NCBI GenBank assembly: GCA_002104935.1
Contig: MCGT01000008.1
Span: 62,001 to 126,000 of the forward strand
Reading direction: 5' to 3'
DNA: 64,000 nt
DNA from: Hesseltinella vesiculosa
Lineage: Eukaryota > Mucoromycota > Mucoromycetes > Mucorales > Cunninghamellaceae
Positions 11,099 to 22,834 of the stretch are shown piece after piece. The notes under the pieces are model-generated. The model searched no databases and was not told where the DNA came from. It saw only the letters and a list, made by a program, of their open reading frames with translations. The translations under genes were made by a program, and so were the position numbers. Within the stretch, counting starts at the first letter, position 1; each line of letters opens with the position of its first letter.

Positions 11099-13403
11099 AT
11101 GCATTTCCCTGTATCGATACCACCTTCACCTACCCATCCTACCGACACCATGGGCAGCCAGGATGATACCACAAAAGAGACAGCTTTCCCACTGTCATCC
11201 GTTGCTACTCCTCCAAGCATCAAATACACATCTTTTGAAGCTGCTTACAAGGTAGATCGCTTTCTCCACCTTGTTTCTCCCATCGTTCAACTATGGTGGA
11301 TGCTCACTGGCTTTTATTCTTTTATCATTGCTAGGCATGTAAATTAAAAGACCTGACTCCACGAAAACGGTCGGTGGCCAGCGACGATGGCCTGCCACCA
11401 TTGATCAACACGTCATTCAAGCGGGCTCGTCTCAAAGAGCAGGCAGTCTATGACCAGCCCACTGCCTTTCCATCGCCATCTCCCACGCCTGTCAATGCAT
11501 CTTATCATCCCACCTCCTCTCTTTTGGATCCCCTCCCAAACCACCCCAATACCCACCCGGCTGCCAGCAGCAGTCGTCACCTGTCGCCTCTGGATTTGAC
11601 CCCTTCCCTCCCGCATAGCTACCCACCGGTCCCCTCTTTGCAGCCTCTGATCAGCCAGCCCGACCCTTCGCCTCACCCGTCATCCTCGGAAAACAAGCTT
11701 TGGCTGGCGCTCGACCAGCTGCCGTCGCTGGTGGATACCTATGATACCTTGGCTGAAGATCAGAAAACCTACGTGTTGTTCCAGCTGTTGAAACGCTCAT
11801 CCAAAACCTCGCTTAAATTTGTCAACTCCATCATCATGCCGGCCTTGAAACGGGACTTCTTAGCCTCCTTGCCCCGTGAACTGGCCCTCCACGTCATCAG
11901 CTTCCTGGATGCCCACTCGCTCTGCCATGCAGCCATGGTCAGCCGCACCTGGCGTTCCATCATTGAGCAAGACCATTCCACCTGGCGACTCCTACTCTAC
12001 AAGGACGGCCTAATGGAGCCCCATGAGCCCGACTCGGTCCGGTCCATGCTCCGGCTCCAGGTAAACAGATGCAGAAATAGCGCAACCGCTCACCTGTTTT
12101 TTTCTTTTCTTTTCTTGGCAGCAACGAAAAGACGAAGAAGAGGCGCCCAAGATCGTGGAGATGGACGACCCGATGGAAATCGATGAACAGCCTGACGAGG
12201 TCAGCGCCATCGTCAACCCGTACAAAGAAGAATACCGGCAACGACACATGCTACGGCAGAACTGGCGCCATGGTCGCTTCAAACGTATCCGCTTCCGTGG
12301 CCACTATACCCAACCTGCCCAAAACGTCGTCACTTGTTTGCAGTTCGACGACGACCACATCATCTCCGGCATGGACGACCGCATGATCAATATCTACCAC
12401 ACCAAGACCGGACGCCATCTACGCACCCTCCGCGGCCACGAGGGCGGCGTGTGGGCGCTCCAGTACATCGGCAACACCTTGGTCAGCGGCTCCACCGACC
12501 GCACCGTCCGCGTCTGGGACATCGAGTCCGGCAACTGCACCCACGTCTTTTACGGCCACACCTCCACCGTCCGCTGTCTGGAGATCGTCATGCCCAAGCT
12601 CATCAATGGCCAGATGCAGCCGGCTGAGCCCCTGATCGTCACCGGTTCGCGCGACTTCACCCTCCGAGTGTGGCGCCTGCCCGACCCTACCAAGGACCAG
12701 CCTTTTTACGGCAGCGGCGTCAACCCCTGGTACAGGCACACCCTCGCCGGCCATGTCGGCTCTGTTCGCGCCATCACCGCCCACGGCAACACCCTGGTCA
12801 GCGGCAGCTACGACAACACCGTCGGTGTCTGGGACCTGAGCACCGGCCGCCTTGTCCACCGTATGGAAGGCCACAGCCAGAAAGTTTACACCGTCGTCAT
12901 CGACCCCGACCGCGGCCGCTGCATCAGTGGCAGCATGGACGGCACCGTGCGCATCTGGGACCTCGCCACCGGCCAGCCCTTGGAAATCCTGCAAGGCCAC
13001 ACCATCCTCGTCGGCCTCCTTGGCCTGACCAGCGACTATCTGGTCAGCGCCGCTGCCGACTCCACCCTGCGCGTCTGGCATCCCGAGGCTGGTATCTGCC
13101 GCCATGTGCTCTCTGGCCACCAGGCCGCCATCACTTGTTTCCAGCATGATAATGACAAAGTCATCAGTGGCTCCGAGGGGGCTCTCAAAATGTGGGACAT
13201 CAAGACCGGCCGCCATATCACCGATCTCATCACCAATGTCGATCACGTCTGGCGCATCACCTTTAACAAGCACCGCTGTGTTGCCGCCGTATGCAAGTAA
13301 GTCTCCCGCCCAACATAATAAAAGAATGACATTGGCTCACCTCTTTCTTTCCAGGGACGAGGTCACTTCCTTCGAAGTACTTGATTTTAGTGTTGTCGAA
13401 TAG
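11099..13403 (+). CDS. F-box/WD40 ubiquitin ligase adaptor, Cdc4/Fbxw7-like
   Basis: Exons 11099-11251, 11335-12060, 12122-13296 and 13355-13403 give 700 aa. The N-terminal third is Pro/Ser-rich. A dimerisation-like segment (LLKRSSKTSLKFVN) precedes the F-box (about residues 224-270, FLASLPRELALHVISFLDA). From about residue 350 there are at least seven WD40 blades ending in forms such as RVWDI, GVWDLS and RIWDLA. This is the Cdc4/Fbxw7 arrangement: the F-box binds Skp1 and the propeller binds phospho-degrons of SCF substrates. Met51-like internal starts exist; MGSQDD at 11150 is an alternative start. The third exon is strikingly C-rich at codon third positions. Confidence 0.9.
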
Positions 13404-13814
13404 CCAACCGTTTTTTTTTTTACCCTCCCAACGATGACAGCTAGCACCCGTCTTTTTTTAACTGAATAAAACACCCTGCATACAAACGCTCCTTGACAGG
13501 TCCTGTCTGTGATGCCATCCCACCGAAACATGGAATTTTGGCAGCCTGCCCAGCGCTTTCTACGTCCACCTCTCCACACCAACGTTTCCCTCTACTCGTT
13601 CATTGGCTGATGACACAGAGCCAACCCTGCCAAGGACCAATGATGTTTGTCTCAGCGTCTATGACAGGAAAGAAAGAAAAAATAGTCTCGGGATGGCATT
13701 GCGGAATGTGGTCTGCACTCCTTTCTTTGTCAATCAATGGCGGAGTGCCTATTTTTTTTTTTTTTCCTTCCTCTTCCACTTCTTTTTTTTTAATTCCCAA
13801 ATATCCATGTCTTG
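13404..13814. other. Intergenic region CDC4-like / Vps17-like
   Basis: 411 bases with an AATAAA-type signal near 13465 and a long T run upstream of the next gene. An additional 5' exon of the sorting nexin could lie here, but I cannot support one. Confidence 0.45.
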
Positions 13815-15372
13815 ATGGCGCATCCGTCCGAGCATGCCTCTTCGTATTTGAATCTGTCCATCAGCACTGTCGATTACAAAAGAAAGGACCCCGTGTTTTG
13901 GATTGTTGCCAAGGTAAAAAAAAAAAAAAAGGGGGGGGGGGATTCCGCCCTGGCCTGGATTGGATTGACCCACAGTTGTATTTTTTAAACAATGGCTGTG
14001 CCTGGATGTAGACGAATATCAGCCAATACAAGCAACCCGAGCGCCGATTCCCCCGCTATTACAGTGAGCTTGTGAAGCTTGGACGGCACTTGGATGCCCA
14101 TTTGGATGATGTCCTGCTGGCGGTCTTGCCAGCCTGTCCTCAACCCCATCATGACAAGGAAGGAAAAATGGTCCCTAGGCAATGGTGGCTCCATATTATT
14201 TATACCCAAGACGATACTGCTCGATCACAAACCACCAGCCCATGCCATGACCCTTCCTTTTCCCAGCCGGACGATGACGACCAGCCCATCGCCCACGACC
14301 ATCGCCATAGCTCCAGTCACCTGAATCCTCGGCAGGTGTGGGACATGCGGATCCAATTATGGCTCGAGCGCTTGGCTGACCATCCGCGAATCCACTTGAA
14401 TCAAGGTTTACAAGACTTTATCGAAAGTGAAGTGGGGGTAAACATTGACACTTGCCATAAAAAAAAGGACGCTCATTTTTTTTTTTTTTCACTCCGTTAG
14501 TTTCGACCCTTCTTGCCTCCAGCCCGCCGACAAAAGAAAATCTCTGGCTTCCACCATTTACACCAAGACATGGATGCCGAGTTTTTGGCCAATGTCGATC
14601 AGCTGGAACAATTTACCCAGGCTCTGCTGGATGTCAGTCAACGGCTGGTGGAAATCAAGACTGCCATGGCGCTGTGGTCCGACACTTGGATCGATCTCAC
14701 CTCTAGTTTGATCGCCTTTGGCGCGGTGGAACGCCATCCCGGCCTGTTTCTGTAACATCTGCCTGGATCGATCCATAGGACGCTCATTTCCTTTTTTAGA
14801 ACCTATAAGCAGCTGGCAAAAGAAACACAAAAATTAGGTGACATTGAGCACTCGGTAGAGCTGCTACTATCGGAGACGCTGGGCGAGGAAGTCGACTATC
14901 AGATCCGAAACGTGGTGTCTGCAAAGGTAAGCAGCCAGAAAACATCAATGCCATGACTGACCAAAAAAAAAAAAAAAGTCATCGATGGAGCGACGGATGA
15001 AAGCCTTTTCAAAGTATATGGATAGCCACCGACGCACAGAATCCAGCCTACGGCACGTCGAGCGACTGAAATCCTCCAGCAATATTGATCGGCAGCAAGT
15101 CACTGAGGTGATTGCTGATCTGGAACAGGTACGTTGGGAACAAAAGGCCACAGCTAGTGACCCCTCTTTGACATTAGGCACGGTCAGATGAAACACACTA
15201 TATGCAGCAATATGAGCGCATCGATCGGCATCTTCAAGAAGATCTGGATCAAAATTACAAGCAGCAAGTGGCCCAAGATATGGTGGAAACCATCCGGGAA
15301 TTCGTCAAGGGCCAAATCCATTTGGAAAAGCAAAAGCTTTATGGCTGGCAAGCTCTCGTCTCCACCCTTTAG
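13815..15372 (+). CDS. VPS17: Sorting nexin with PX and BAR domains, Vps17-like
   Basis: Exons 13815-13913, 14012-14437, 14501-14751, 14800-14926, 14979-15128 and 15178-15372 give 415 aa. The N-terminal half is a PX-type fold (TNISQYK, RRFPRYYSELVKLGRHL, LQDFIESEVGFRP). The C-terminal half is a long charged helical region with the spacing of a BAR domain (LLDVSQRLVEIKTAM, YKQLAKETQKLG, RTESSLRHVERLKSS). Vps17 pairs with Vps5 in retromer-linked endosome-to-Golgi transport. The protein is shorter than yeast Vps17, so the true start may lie further upstream. The acceptor of intron 4 follows an unbroken A-run, which is unusual. Confidence 0.78.
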
Positions 15373-15680
15373 CGCAGAGTCGGTTTTTTTTTGGCGGGCC
15401 GCCCCGACAATAAAAAATCAACCCCAATTTTGTTTTAGGCTTTTTTTTTTCTTCTCCTTTCCCCCCCTTCATTACAAGCGCCAAGCACTGAAGCCAACCT
15501 AGCATCCTCTTCATTTTTTTATTGATTTGGTTATTGGACTGCCATCCGTTGTCATTAGCTCATTCCATTGCTTTCTCACTTTTTACTTAAGAAAACGACG
15601 GCATCTTTTTCCTATTTTTTTTTCTCTTATTCTCATCTCCTCCATTCTCCCAAGACCACGCATCAACCACCGTCTGCTCC
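15373..15680. other. Intergenic region Vps17-like / MAPKK
   Basis: 308 bases, pyrimidine-rich toward the kinase start. No gene seen. Confidence 0.5.
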
Positions 15681-17060
15681 ATGTTATCCAAAGGACCCCT
15701 TCGAAAAAAACGCAACTTTAAAAACCTAAAGCTGACAGATTCGCCCGTCGTGATCAATCGTCATGCCCAAGACCTGGAACAAACAGATGAATCGGTCCAA
15801 GAAAGCAACAAGCTGGAAATAGGGTTGGAATTACGCCTTGATTTACGACCCGAAGATTTTGACACAGTCGACGAGCTTGGCCGTGGTAACGGTGGCACTG
15901 TCTGTAAAGTCTTACATGTTCGCACCCAAACTGTCATGGCACGCAAGGTAAAAAAAAAAAAAAAAAAAAGAGGGAGACCTGCGACTCAACCCTCCTTTTT
16001 TTCTTCTTACCAGATCATTCATATCCAAGCCAACACCAACGTGCGAAAACAAATCATGCGTGAAATGCAATTTTTACATGACTGTAACTCCAAGCATATC
16101 GTCAGCTATTACGGCGCCTTTATGGAAGGCGACGATATCTCGATCTGCATGGAATACATGGATGTGGGGTAAGAAATGAAATAAGACCCGCTTCATCTCA
16201 ACCTTGTTCTCTAGATCTTTAGATGCTGTATACAAACGCCATGGCCCGATACCTTTACCAGTGCTGAAGAAGATCGCTTTTGCTGTAAGGAATTTTTTTT
16301 TTTTGGCACACGAGCCCTTACTTTTTGATGTTTGCTAGATCGTCGATGGCTTAATATATTTGTATGATGCCCACCGTATCATCCACCGAGGTAAGGAGAA
16401 ACAAGCGAAAAAACCACGCGTCTGACCCTCCTTTTTTCACAAAAGATTTAAAACCATCCAACGTGCTAGTCAACTCCAAAGGACAAATCAAATTGTGTGA
16501 TTTTGGCGTGTCTGGCCAGCTGATCAACTCTGTTGCCGATACCTTTGTAGGCACCAGTTCCTATATGAGCGTAAGTGTCCCCGGCAGTACACACCTCGGG
16601 CTCATGTCATGTCTTTTAGCCTGAACGTATCCGCGGTTCGCCTTATTCAGTCAAATCCGACGTGTGGTCCTTGGGCATCTCGATCATGGAACTTGCTATT
16701 GCCCGATTCCCTTTCCCACCCGATGGCACCTCGCTCTCCATTTTTGAACTGTTACAACATATCGTCAATGAACCTGTCCCCACCTTTCCTCCCAACAAAT
16801 ACCCACAGGATCTTACCTCTTTTGTGGAGCAATGGTAAGTGACCCAACGGACTGTCTGTTTTTTTGACGCGATCTCCCATTCTAGCTTGATCAAGGACGT
16901 CGATTCACGAGCAACACCAAGCGACTTGATGGTAAGACGGAGGGTGGGTCATGCCAAACTCATTTTTTTTTTCATCTCCCTTTTGCAGAAACACGTCTAC
17001 TTGAGCACAGCCAAAGAAGAAAAAGTCGATCTTGTTAGTTGGGCAAGGCAAGTCACTTAG
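15681..17060 (+). CDS. MAP kinase kinase, Ste7-like
   Basis: Exons 15681-15947, 16014-16168, 16215-16284, 16339-16390, 16446-16570, 16620-16834, 16886-16931 and 16989-17060 give 333 aa. Kinase motifs run in order: the glycine loop [10 protein letters not shown], Lys89 of the ATP site (MARK), the catalytic HRD (His180-Asp182, split by intron 4), K184/N187, DFG at 200-202, and the MEK-type activation segment SVADTFVGT. Ser210 and Thr214 are therefore the likely MAPKKK targets. Then come YMSPERI and [14 protein letters not shown]. The [23 protein letters not shown] text also fits MEKs. It probably works in a pheromone or filamentation-type MAPK cascade; Ste7 assignment over Mkk/Pbs2 is by resemblance only. 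Confidence 0.93.
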
Positions 17061-17238
17061 TCGACCCCACCCTGTCTTCACAAATGATTCCTCCTGCCAG
17101 CCAACCGACACCAACATGCCAAAAAAAAAAAAATAATAATAATATATAAAAAAAAGTCGGTCCTCTTCATATGACGACTTGCGCGTGACACAAGAAAGTC
17201 TTGGGACATCTCTTTCACAGCCTGCGGTCTTTTTTTTT

Positions 17239-18517
17239 TTATGATGGAGACATGGGGGAATCGTCAGAGGGGGATAAGTCATAGAGTTTCCATTGCTGGT
17301 CCAGAATTTGCTGGTTCAAGTCGTCCATGCGTTGACGCAAGTGCTCCAGGCGCTGGTACAGACGATGGTGTTGAGAGCGGTCGTAAAAAGCAGACATCAA
17401 ATCTGTGTCGTCATCCACGAGATGAAGTGGCACTTGTTTGTGATGCTGCCAGGTTTTCTCCATCTTGGTCCATTGCCGAAGCATCCAAAGCGTGTGCAGG
17501 GTCAGGAACAGTAGCAACAGTGGCTTCCAGGCCACTCGCTTTTTCCAGTCCGATGGAGGAACGGAGGCCGAGACAGCCGCGACGTCTGGGTCACTTGTGC
17601 TGGTATTTTTGCGGTGTGTTCGCTTTTTACGTCGCTGCTTGGCAGGCGACGGCTGGTCAGACGATGTGGTGGTGGTGGTGGTGGCCAGACCTTTGGATGT
17701 AGTGGTGGTGGTGGAAGTCAGCAGAGTCGTGGGTTGGTCCTCCAGAGGTTCGTCGGTGTCGGTGTCTTCTTCACTGCAAGAAGCCTCCGAATCCCACTCG
17801 TCTTCTTCCTCCAATGGTGGCAGGGGCTGATGATGCCTTTCCCAGAGCGCTACCATTTGTAAATACGCGGCCTCTCGATAAATGAAGGAGGCAAAGGTAT
17901 GCTACGAAATCCGCAAAAAAAAAAAAAAAAAAAAAAAGGTGAGGTGAGGGCAAGTCTATATGTTATATGACTACCTTGGCATGCTGTGTGTTGATTTGGA
18001 TGCCATTGGGTATCACCATTGCCGTCATCCGCCTTTCAATTTCAGTAATTTCAGTGTACTGGATCACCAGCTGGAGGTGGGCAGAAAAAGGGTCGTCAGC
18101 TGGCGGTTGAGTGTTTCAGTTTGCTCGGCTTACGTTGGTGACCCAACCAAAGATGTTGGAATGGAAACAGACATGCTGCTCAGACACATACACATGACCC
18201 TGCAATAAAATATCTCGTTGCAACGCACACTTGTACCCTTTGTCATAAAACTAAAATGAGTTCTCCCGCTGTCGTCTTGCATGAGTCTTACAATCGAGCA
18301 GATGGTCATCTTCAGGCACACTTTTGAACAGAGCATGGAAATAGGCATTGTCTTTCGAGGATGCATGCGAACAGTTTCCGGGTAACGAGGTATTGGAATC
18401 ATTGGACAGCGTACATGTTGAGGTGGACAGCGTCTTTTCAAGCTCCTGCAGAGGTGGATGGACACTGGCAGGAGAGCCGGATGAACGACTGGGTAACGGG
18501 GTGATTGGTTCTTCCAT
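17239..18517 (-). CDS. GRAM-domain protein with C-terminal membrane anchor
   Basis: Exons 18292-18517, 18134-18237, 17975-18070 and 17239-17901 give 362 aa. The GRAM domain (about residues 60-155) shows FHALFKSVPEDDHLLD, CALQRDILLQGHVYVSE, VCFHSNIFGWVTN and TFASFIYREAAYLQM, typical of Lam/GRAMD sterol-contact proteins. After it come an acidic and Thr-rich linker, a basic patch (QRRKKRTHRK) and a hydrophobic helix near residues 267-285. No VASt sterol-binding domain is visible, so this may be a short GRAM-TM form. The second-exon acceptor was chosen at CAAAG because it alone keeps frame (LLDWYKCAL). A likely role is at membrane contact sites, by family inference. Confidence 0.85.
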
Positions 18518-18955
18518 GGACCCTAAAACCAAGCTGGTTGAAACAATAAACAGAAGAAAAACGTGTGAAGGAAAAAAAAAAAAAAGAACCAAAAAAAGGA
18601 GAACCGAGAACTCAATCCCGATTTCTTTTTATAGCTTTTTTGGGTCCACCTGCATGACAAATTGGCTGAGCCTGAGTTTTTTTTTGAAGAGGAAGCACCA
18701 GTTCCCATTTTGACAGAAAATGGACCGTCATCTTTGCTGACAACATCCAAAAGGCCACAGGCTGTGGCCTTTTCTTTTTATTTTCGTTCAAGCTTTTTAT
18801 TCATCTGCCATTTTTTTCGCTGTGGCAACGCTTCCAGAGCGTCAGGCAGTCGGAGACTGAAAACGTCACCAAAACGAAAAAAAGACGTGGCCTCTTTTTT
18901 TTCTCTCGCTTTCTTTTCCTTTCTTGTCCCTCTCTTACGTTATTTTTACTGCATC
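18518..18955. other. Divergent intergenic region GRAM gene / UFD1
   Basis: 438 bases between two start codons with several A and T runs. Probable promoters for both genes; no specific site recognised. Confidence 0.5.
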
Positions 18956-20465
18956 ATGGTAAGCCATCACCTCACTGATCAACAATAGGCGGGACCGTCA
19001 TGACGATCTATGCCATCCAATACTAGCCAGTCGCTGGTCTCACTGGTACATTTTAGCAACGGAAACTCATCTGACTTTTTTTTAAAAAATCGCTAGTTCA
19101 ACGGATTTGACGACGATCAGTATGCATCTGCTTCATTCTACGCCAACCGAACATTTGCTCCTATTGTGAATCCAAATCGCCAGTTTACAGAATGCTACCG
19201 ATGTTTCCCTGTGGCCATGATGCCCAATGGCGACGAACGAGAAAACGCAAACTATGGAGGCAAAAGTAAGTGCATGCCGATCTTTCCCTTCCTCATCGAC
19301 CTGACTTTTCTTCCAGTCTTCCTACCTCAATCTGCATTGGAAAAGCTTTGTAAGTCACCATGATGCCTCAAGCTGAGCAGGGTCTTCGTCCGTGGACTAA
19401 CGTGGAAACACACCCTTTTTTTTATTGGCAACACCTTGTGACAAATCAGCTCAACTAAATATCTCGTATCCCATGCTCTTCCGACTGATCAACGCTGCAC
19501 AGTCCTGCCATACACACGCCGGTGTATTGGAGTTCGTTGCTGAAGAAGGACGTGCTTATCTGCCACAATGGGTAAACCAATAAAAGCCTGTCCAATCTCC
19601 TCTCACTCTTTATTTTTTTAGATGATGCAAACGCTTGGCTTATCACCTGGAGAATTACTGGAGGTCAAGAACACAACCTTATCGCTCGGCTCCTTTGTCC
19701 GTATCCAGCCTCAATCCACCTCCTTTTTAGACATCAGCGATCCAAGAGCCGTGTAAGTAACGGAGTCCTTTCCAAATAGCGACATTGACCCCTCCATTTA
19801 CTCAGCTTGGAAAACGCCCTGCGAACGTTCTCTACACTGACGCTGGGGGATGTGATCGAGATCAACTATAATAACAAGGTGTACGAGATCAAGGTGCTGG
19901 ATGTCAAGCCTCATTTTGAAGAACACGGCGGCATCTCGATTGTGGAGACTGATCTTGAGGTCGACTTTGCTCCTCCTGTTGGCTATACCGAACCAACCTC
20001 CACATCAAGAACCCCGGCTGTAAGCCCCTTCCCCCTCCCTCCCTGAAACTCACAACGGCTGTTTTTTGTAGAAGAGCAAATTACCCGTGGCCCAGTTGGC
20101 ATCGACTGCGCCGGTCAAACCGCCTCCCTTCCAAGGCGGCCAGTCTTTGCGCGGGAACCGTGGCAAAGAGTAGGTGGCCGCTGACCCTGCTCACCTCAAG
20201 AAAAAAGCTCATGTACCCATTTTTCAATAGACCTCGCAACAGCACGACCAACCCCCAACCCAATGACAACGACATGGTGACCGATTTAGAGTCAACGACC
20301 TTTGATCCCGAGGACGATGGACCCTTGAATCTACCCTTTGGCACCTTGTTCTTCGGCTTCACCTACGTGCCTCCAAAATCAGCCAACGATGAACCCTCCG
20401 CCAAACAGCAATCGGCCGCCCATGGCTCTGGTCAATCACTCCGCGGCAAAAAAAACATCTCATAA
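18956..20465 (+). CDS. UFD1: Ubiquitin fusion degradation protein UFD1
   Basis: Exons 18956-18958, 19097-19265, 19317-19349, 19450-19571, 19622-19752, 19806-20019, 20072-20169 and 20231-20465 give 334 aa. The first coding exon is the ATG alone; exon 2 opens FNGFDDDQ and leads to the double-psi barrel: FTECYRCFPVAMM, YGGKIFLPQSALEKL, LNISYPMLFRL, HAGVLEFVAEEGRAYLPQWMM and VDFAPPVGY. The C-terminal part contains FRG-like and Cdc48-binding linear segments (GGQSLRG). UFD1 with Npl4 recruits ubiquitylated clients to Cdc48 in ERAD. Every phase closes. The isolated ATG exon was placed by consensus splice sites and by the conserved second residue. Confidence 0.94.
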
Positions 20466-20726
20466 GGCTCGCCACCTCCACCATTTGCAATCCATCATCG
20501 TCATAGCTACCCTGTACATTCCATTCTTTTGCAAGAACTAAACCATGCAAAATAAATCTCAGACAGCAGAAAATGAGGGAAAAAAACAATGAGCTTTTAC
20601 TCCTTTTTTTTTACGGGGAGGGGGGATACTTGATCATACGACAATAGAAGAAAAAAAGATTACAAAATACGAACTAAAAAAAAAAAAAAAAAAAAGAGAG
20701 ATGCATAAATTAAGCGTGGAATGGAT

Positions 20727-22834
20727 TTAGAAGAGCAGGGTGGCCAAGGCAGCGACAGCCAGGGTGACGGCCCCGCCCAACATAGGCTTGGTCAAGGGAG
20801 CAGCAGCGGACTTGCTGCCGGAACCATTGGCGCTCGTGCCGTTGGAGCTGCCGTTCGTAGGCGCAGCGGTGTCGGTGTAAGCGCAGGAGGAGTTGGTACA
20901 CAAGCATTGTCCGGCAACTTTTTTTGAAAATAAAAAGTCAGAAAATCTAAATGGCAAGGCAAGAACACTTACCAGGATCCCACCAGATGCTGTCACAGTT
21001 GTCAGGCACGGGTTTGCGGTAGCTAGGATCGGTGGATTGGACGGCGGCAGGAGGCACAGGGGTGTCAAGCGAAGGAGCGGCGTTGGGACAGTTGTAACAG
21101 GTGTGCCAGTTGGTGGTATTGAAGTTACAGTTTTGGAGCAAGGGGCTCTGCACAAGCCCGTCGGAGCTCACGGTGATGTTTTGCAGGCCGTTACAGATCT
21201 CCTTGCCAGTGTTGGGCACGTTGCATTGCATGTAGGGTTGGCTGGCCAGCTGGCTGTTGGGCACAGGGTTTTGCATCTACGGTTGTTGGCGAAAGGTCAG
21301 CAAAGCTTGCAAATACCCTCGTTCTTCTTACCCATTGCAGCAATTGTTGGTTGGTGACAAACCAGACATCGGGTTTGCCAGCAAGCGATTGAATGATGCT
21401 GACCACCCCATTCTTCAATGCAGACACGTCAGGCATACCGGGGTAGTTGGTCATATGGGCTTTTCAAAAAAAAAAAAAAAAAAAAAAAGATAAAACAGGT
21501 GAGCCTTTTTCGACAAAAGCATCGAGGACTTACTGGGGTGAACATAGATACCAAATGGTTGGCGGTTGCCGGTATAGTGGCGTTGGAAGTTGGTTTGAGA
21601 CCAGGTGGTGACGTCGGACATGGACCCAGCAAGATACACATCCATCAATTGAGGCGTGCTGGCGTTATCCATCACAGCGTACATGGGCAATTCCCACACA
21701 CCAGGCAACTTCACTTGACCAGCTGCACAGATCCCAGTCCAACAATCATTGGCCATACCATTGTCAAGGGTGTAAGGCCTGACCAAGAAAAACAAGAAGG
21801 TGAGTGGCTGTCGGGGATTGATTTTTCAAGGGGGTTACCAAAAGCAATCATCGAGGGTGGCGGTGGAGGAGGTATCATACATGAATCCTTGTTGAGCGAC
21901 GGTACTCAACGTGCTGGCGGTATAGTTCACTGCATGACGAAAATAAAGATGAGCAAGGTACATGTGTATTTTTTTTTCGGCGTAGCCCTTACAGAAAGGA
22001 GCTCGGAAACCAGTAATTTTTCCATAAGGAACACCACCGTAGGTATGCAGCATTTCCTTGGCTGCTGTGATTTCTCTGAGGCAAAAACAACAGAATCAGT
22101 ACATGGCGTCATTTGCTGTTTGAAAACTTACTGAGCGGATGGGTTGCCAACATGAGTAAAGGTATGGCTATAGCGAAAAAAAAAAAAAAAATGAGGTTTT
22201 CAAACGACAATTGGTTTACCTGGTAACTTACTCAGCCACTTCATTGCCGTCAGCATACCATTGCTGAACAAGAGAAAAGTCGGTGTATTCCATGGAAACG
22301 TACCTGTAAAAAATAGATGAGTTCCCTCATATGGCGTGTTTCTGTCATTTTTTTTTGTTTGTGTACCATGAACCCTAAATAAGAAACATTCATAAATGAG
22401 GTTCGTTAGCCCAGCGGTTTTTTCCTTTCTGTGGTTTTTTATATGAAAAAGGATCTTTTTTTTTTTTTTACCTTGGCGGGACATCCATTAGGGTTTCTAA
22501 GGAGAGGTGGGTGTTAGTTTAGAAAGGAGACAACAGGCGAGGTGGAGGGAACTTACTTGACGTTCAACATATCCTTGGCTGTTTGCAAGAGAGCACCTTG
22601 GACAGAGTCATCAAAGGTGATGACGACAAACTGGGGCGTATCGGAAGGCTTAAGACCGCCAGGAGGGGATTGAGAAGCACACTGACACTTGGGCAGTTTG
22701 CAAGTGTTGGGGTCACAGCTGTAAGTCGAGGGGCCGGTTTGAGTCCCACCGGGAGTGGCGCCTTCTTGGGCCAAACCAACGGAAATCAAAGTGCTAAGCA
22801 CAGTGATGGCTGAGGTGATAGTAAAGATCTTCAT
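20727..22834 (-). CDS. Chitin/polysaccharide deacetylase (CE4), secreted and GPI-anchored
   Basis: Eleven exons: 22557-22834, 22472-22496, 22367-22374, 22232-22303, 22132-22167, 21993-22075, 21839-21929, 21534-21778, 21332-21459, 20973-21276 and 20727-20917; 486 aa. A signal peptide (about 1-22) is followed by a Cys-rich segment. NodB motif 1 is ITFDDSVQ (Asp75/Asp76) and motif 2 is HTFTH (His129, His133); FRAPF and YDTSSTATLDDCFWPY follow. A second Cys-rich domain and a Ser/Thr/Asn-rich stretch lead to a hydrophobic tail suited to GPI attachment. It would deacetylate cell-wall chitin to chitosan. The third exon is only 8 nt. Two acceptors (exons 9 and 11) end in AAAG after purine-rich text. 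Confidence 0.94.
22367..22374 (-). other. 8-nt internal microexon of the CE4 deacetylase gene
   Basis: Lies between TATTTAG and GTACAC. It supplies Gly-Ser and two bases of Trp104, rebuilding the conserved KGSWYVS junction. Without it the flanking exons do not share a frame. Confidence 0.88.

Noticed and set aside
12419..13273. Long minus-strand frame opposite the Cdc4-like WD40 exon
   Set aside because: Shadow of a C-rich coding exon; the plus-strand frame has clear WD repeats.
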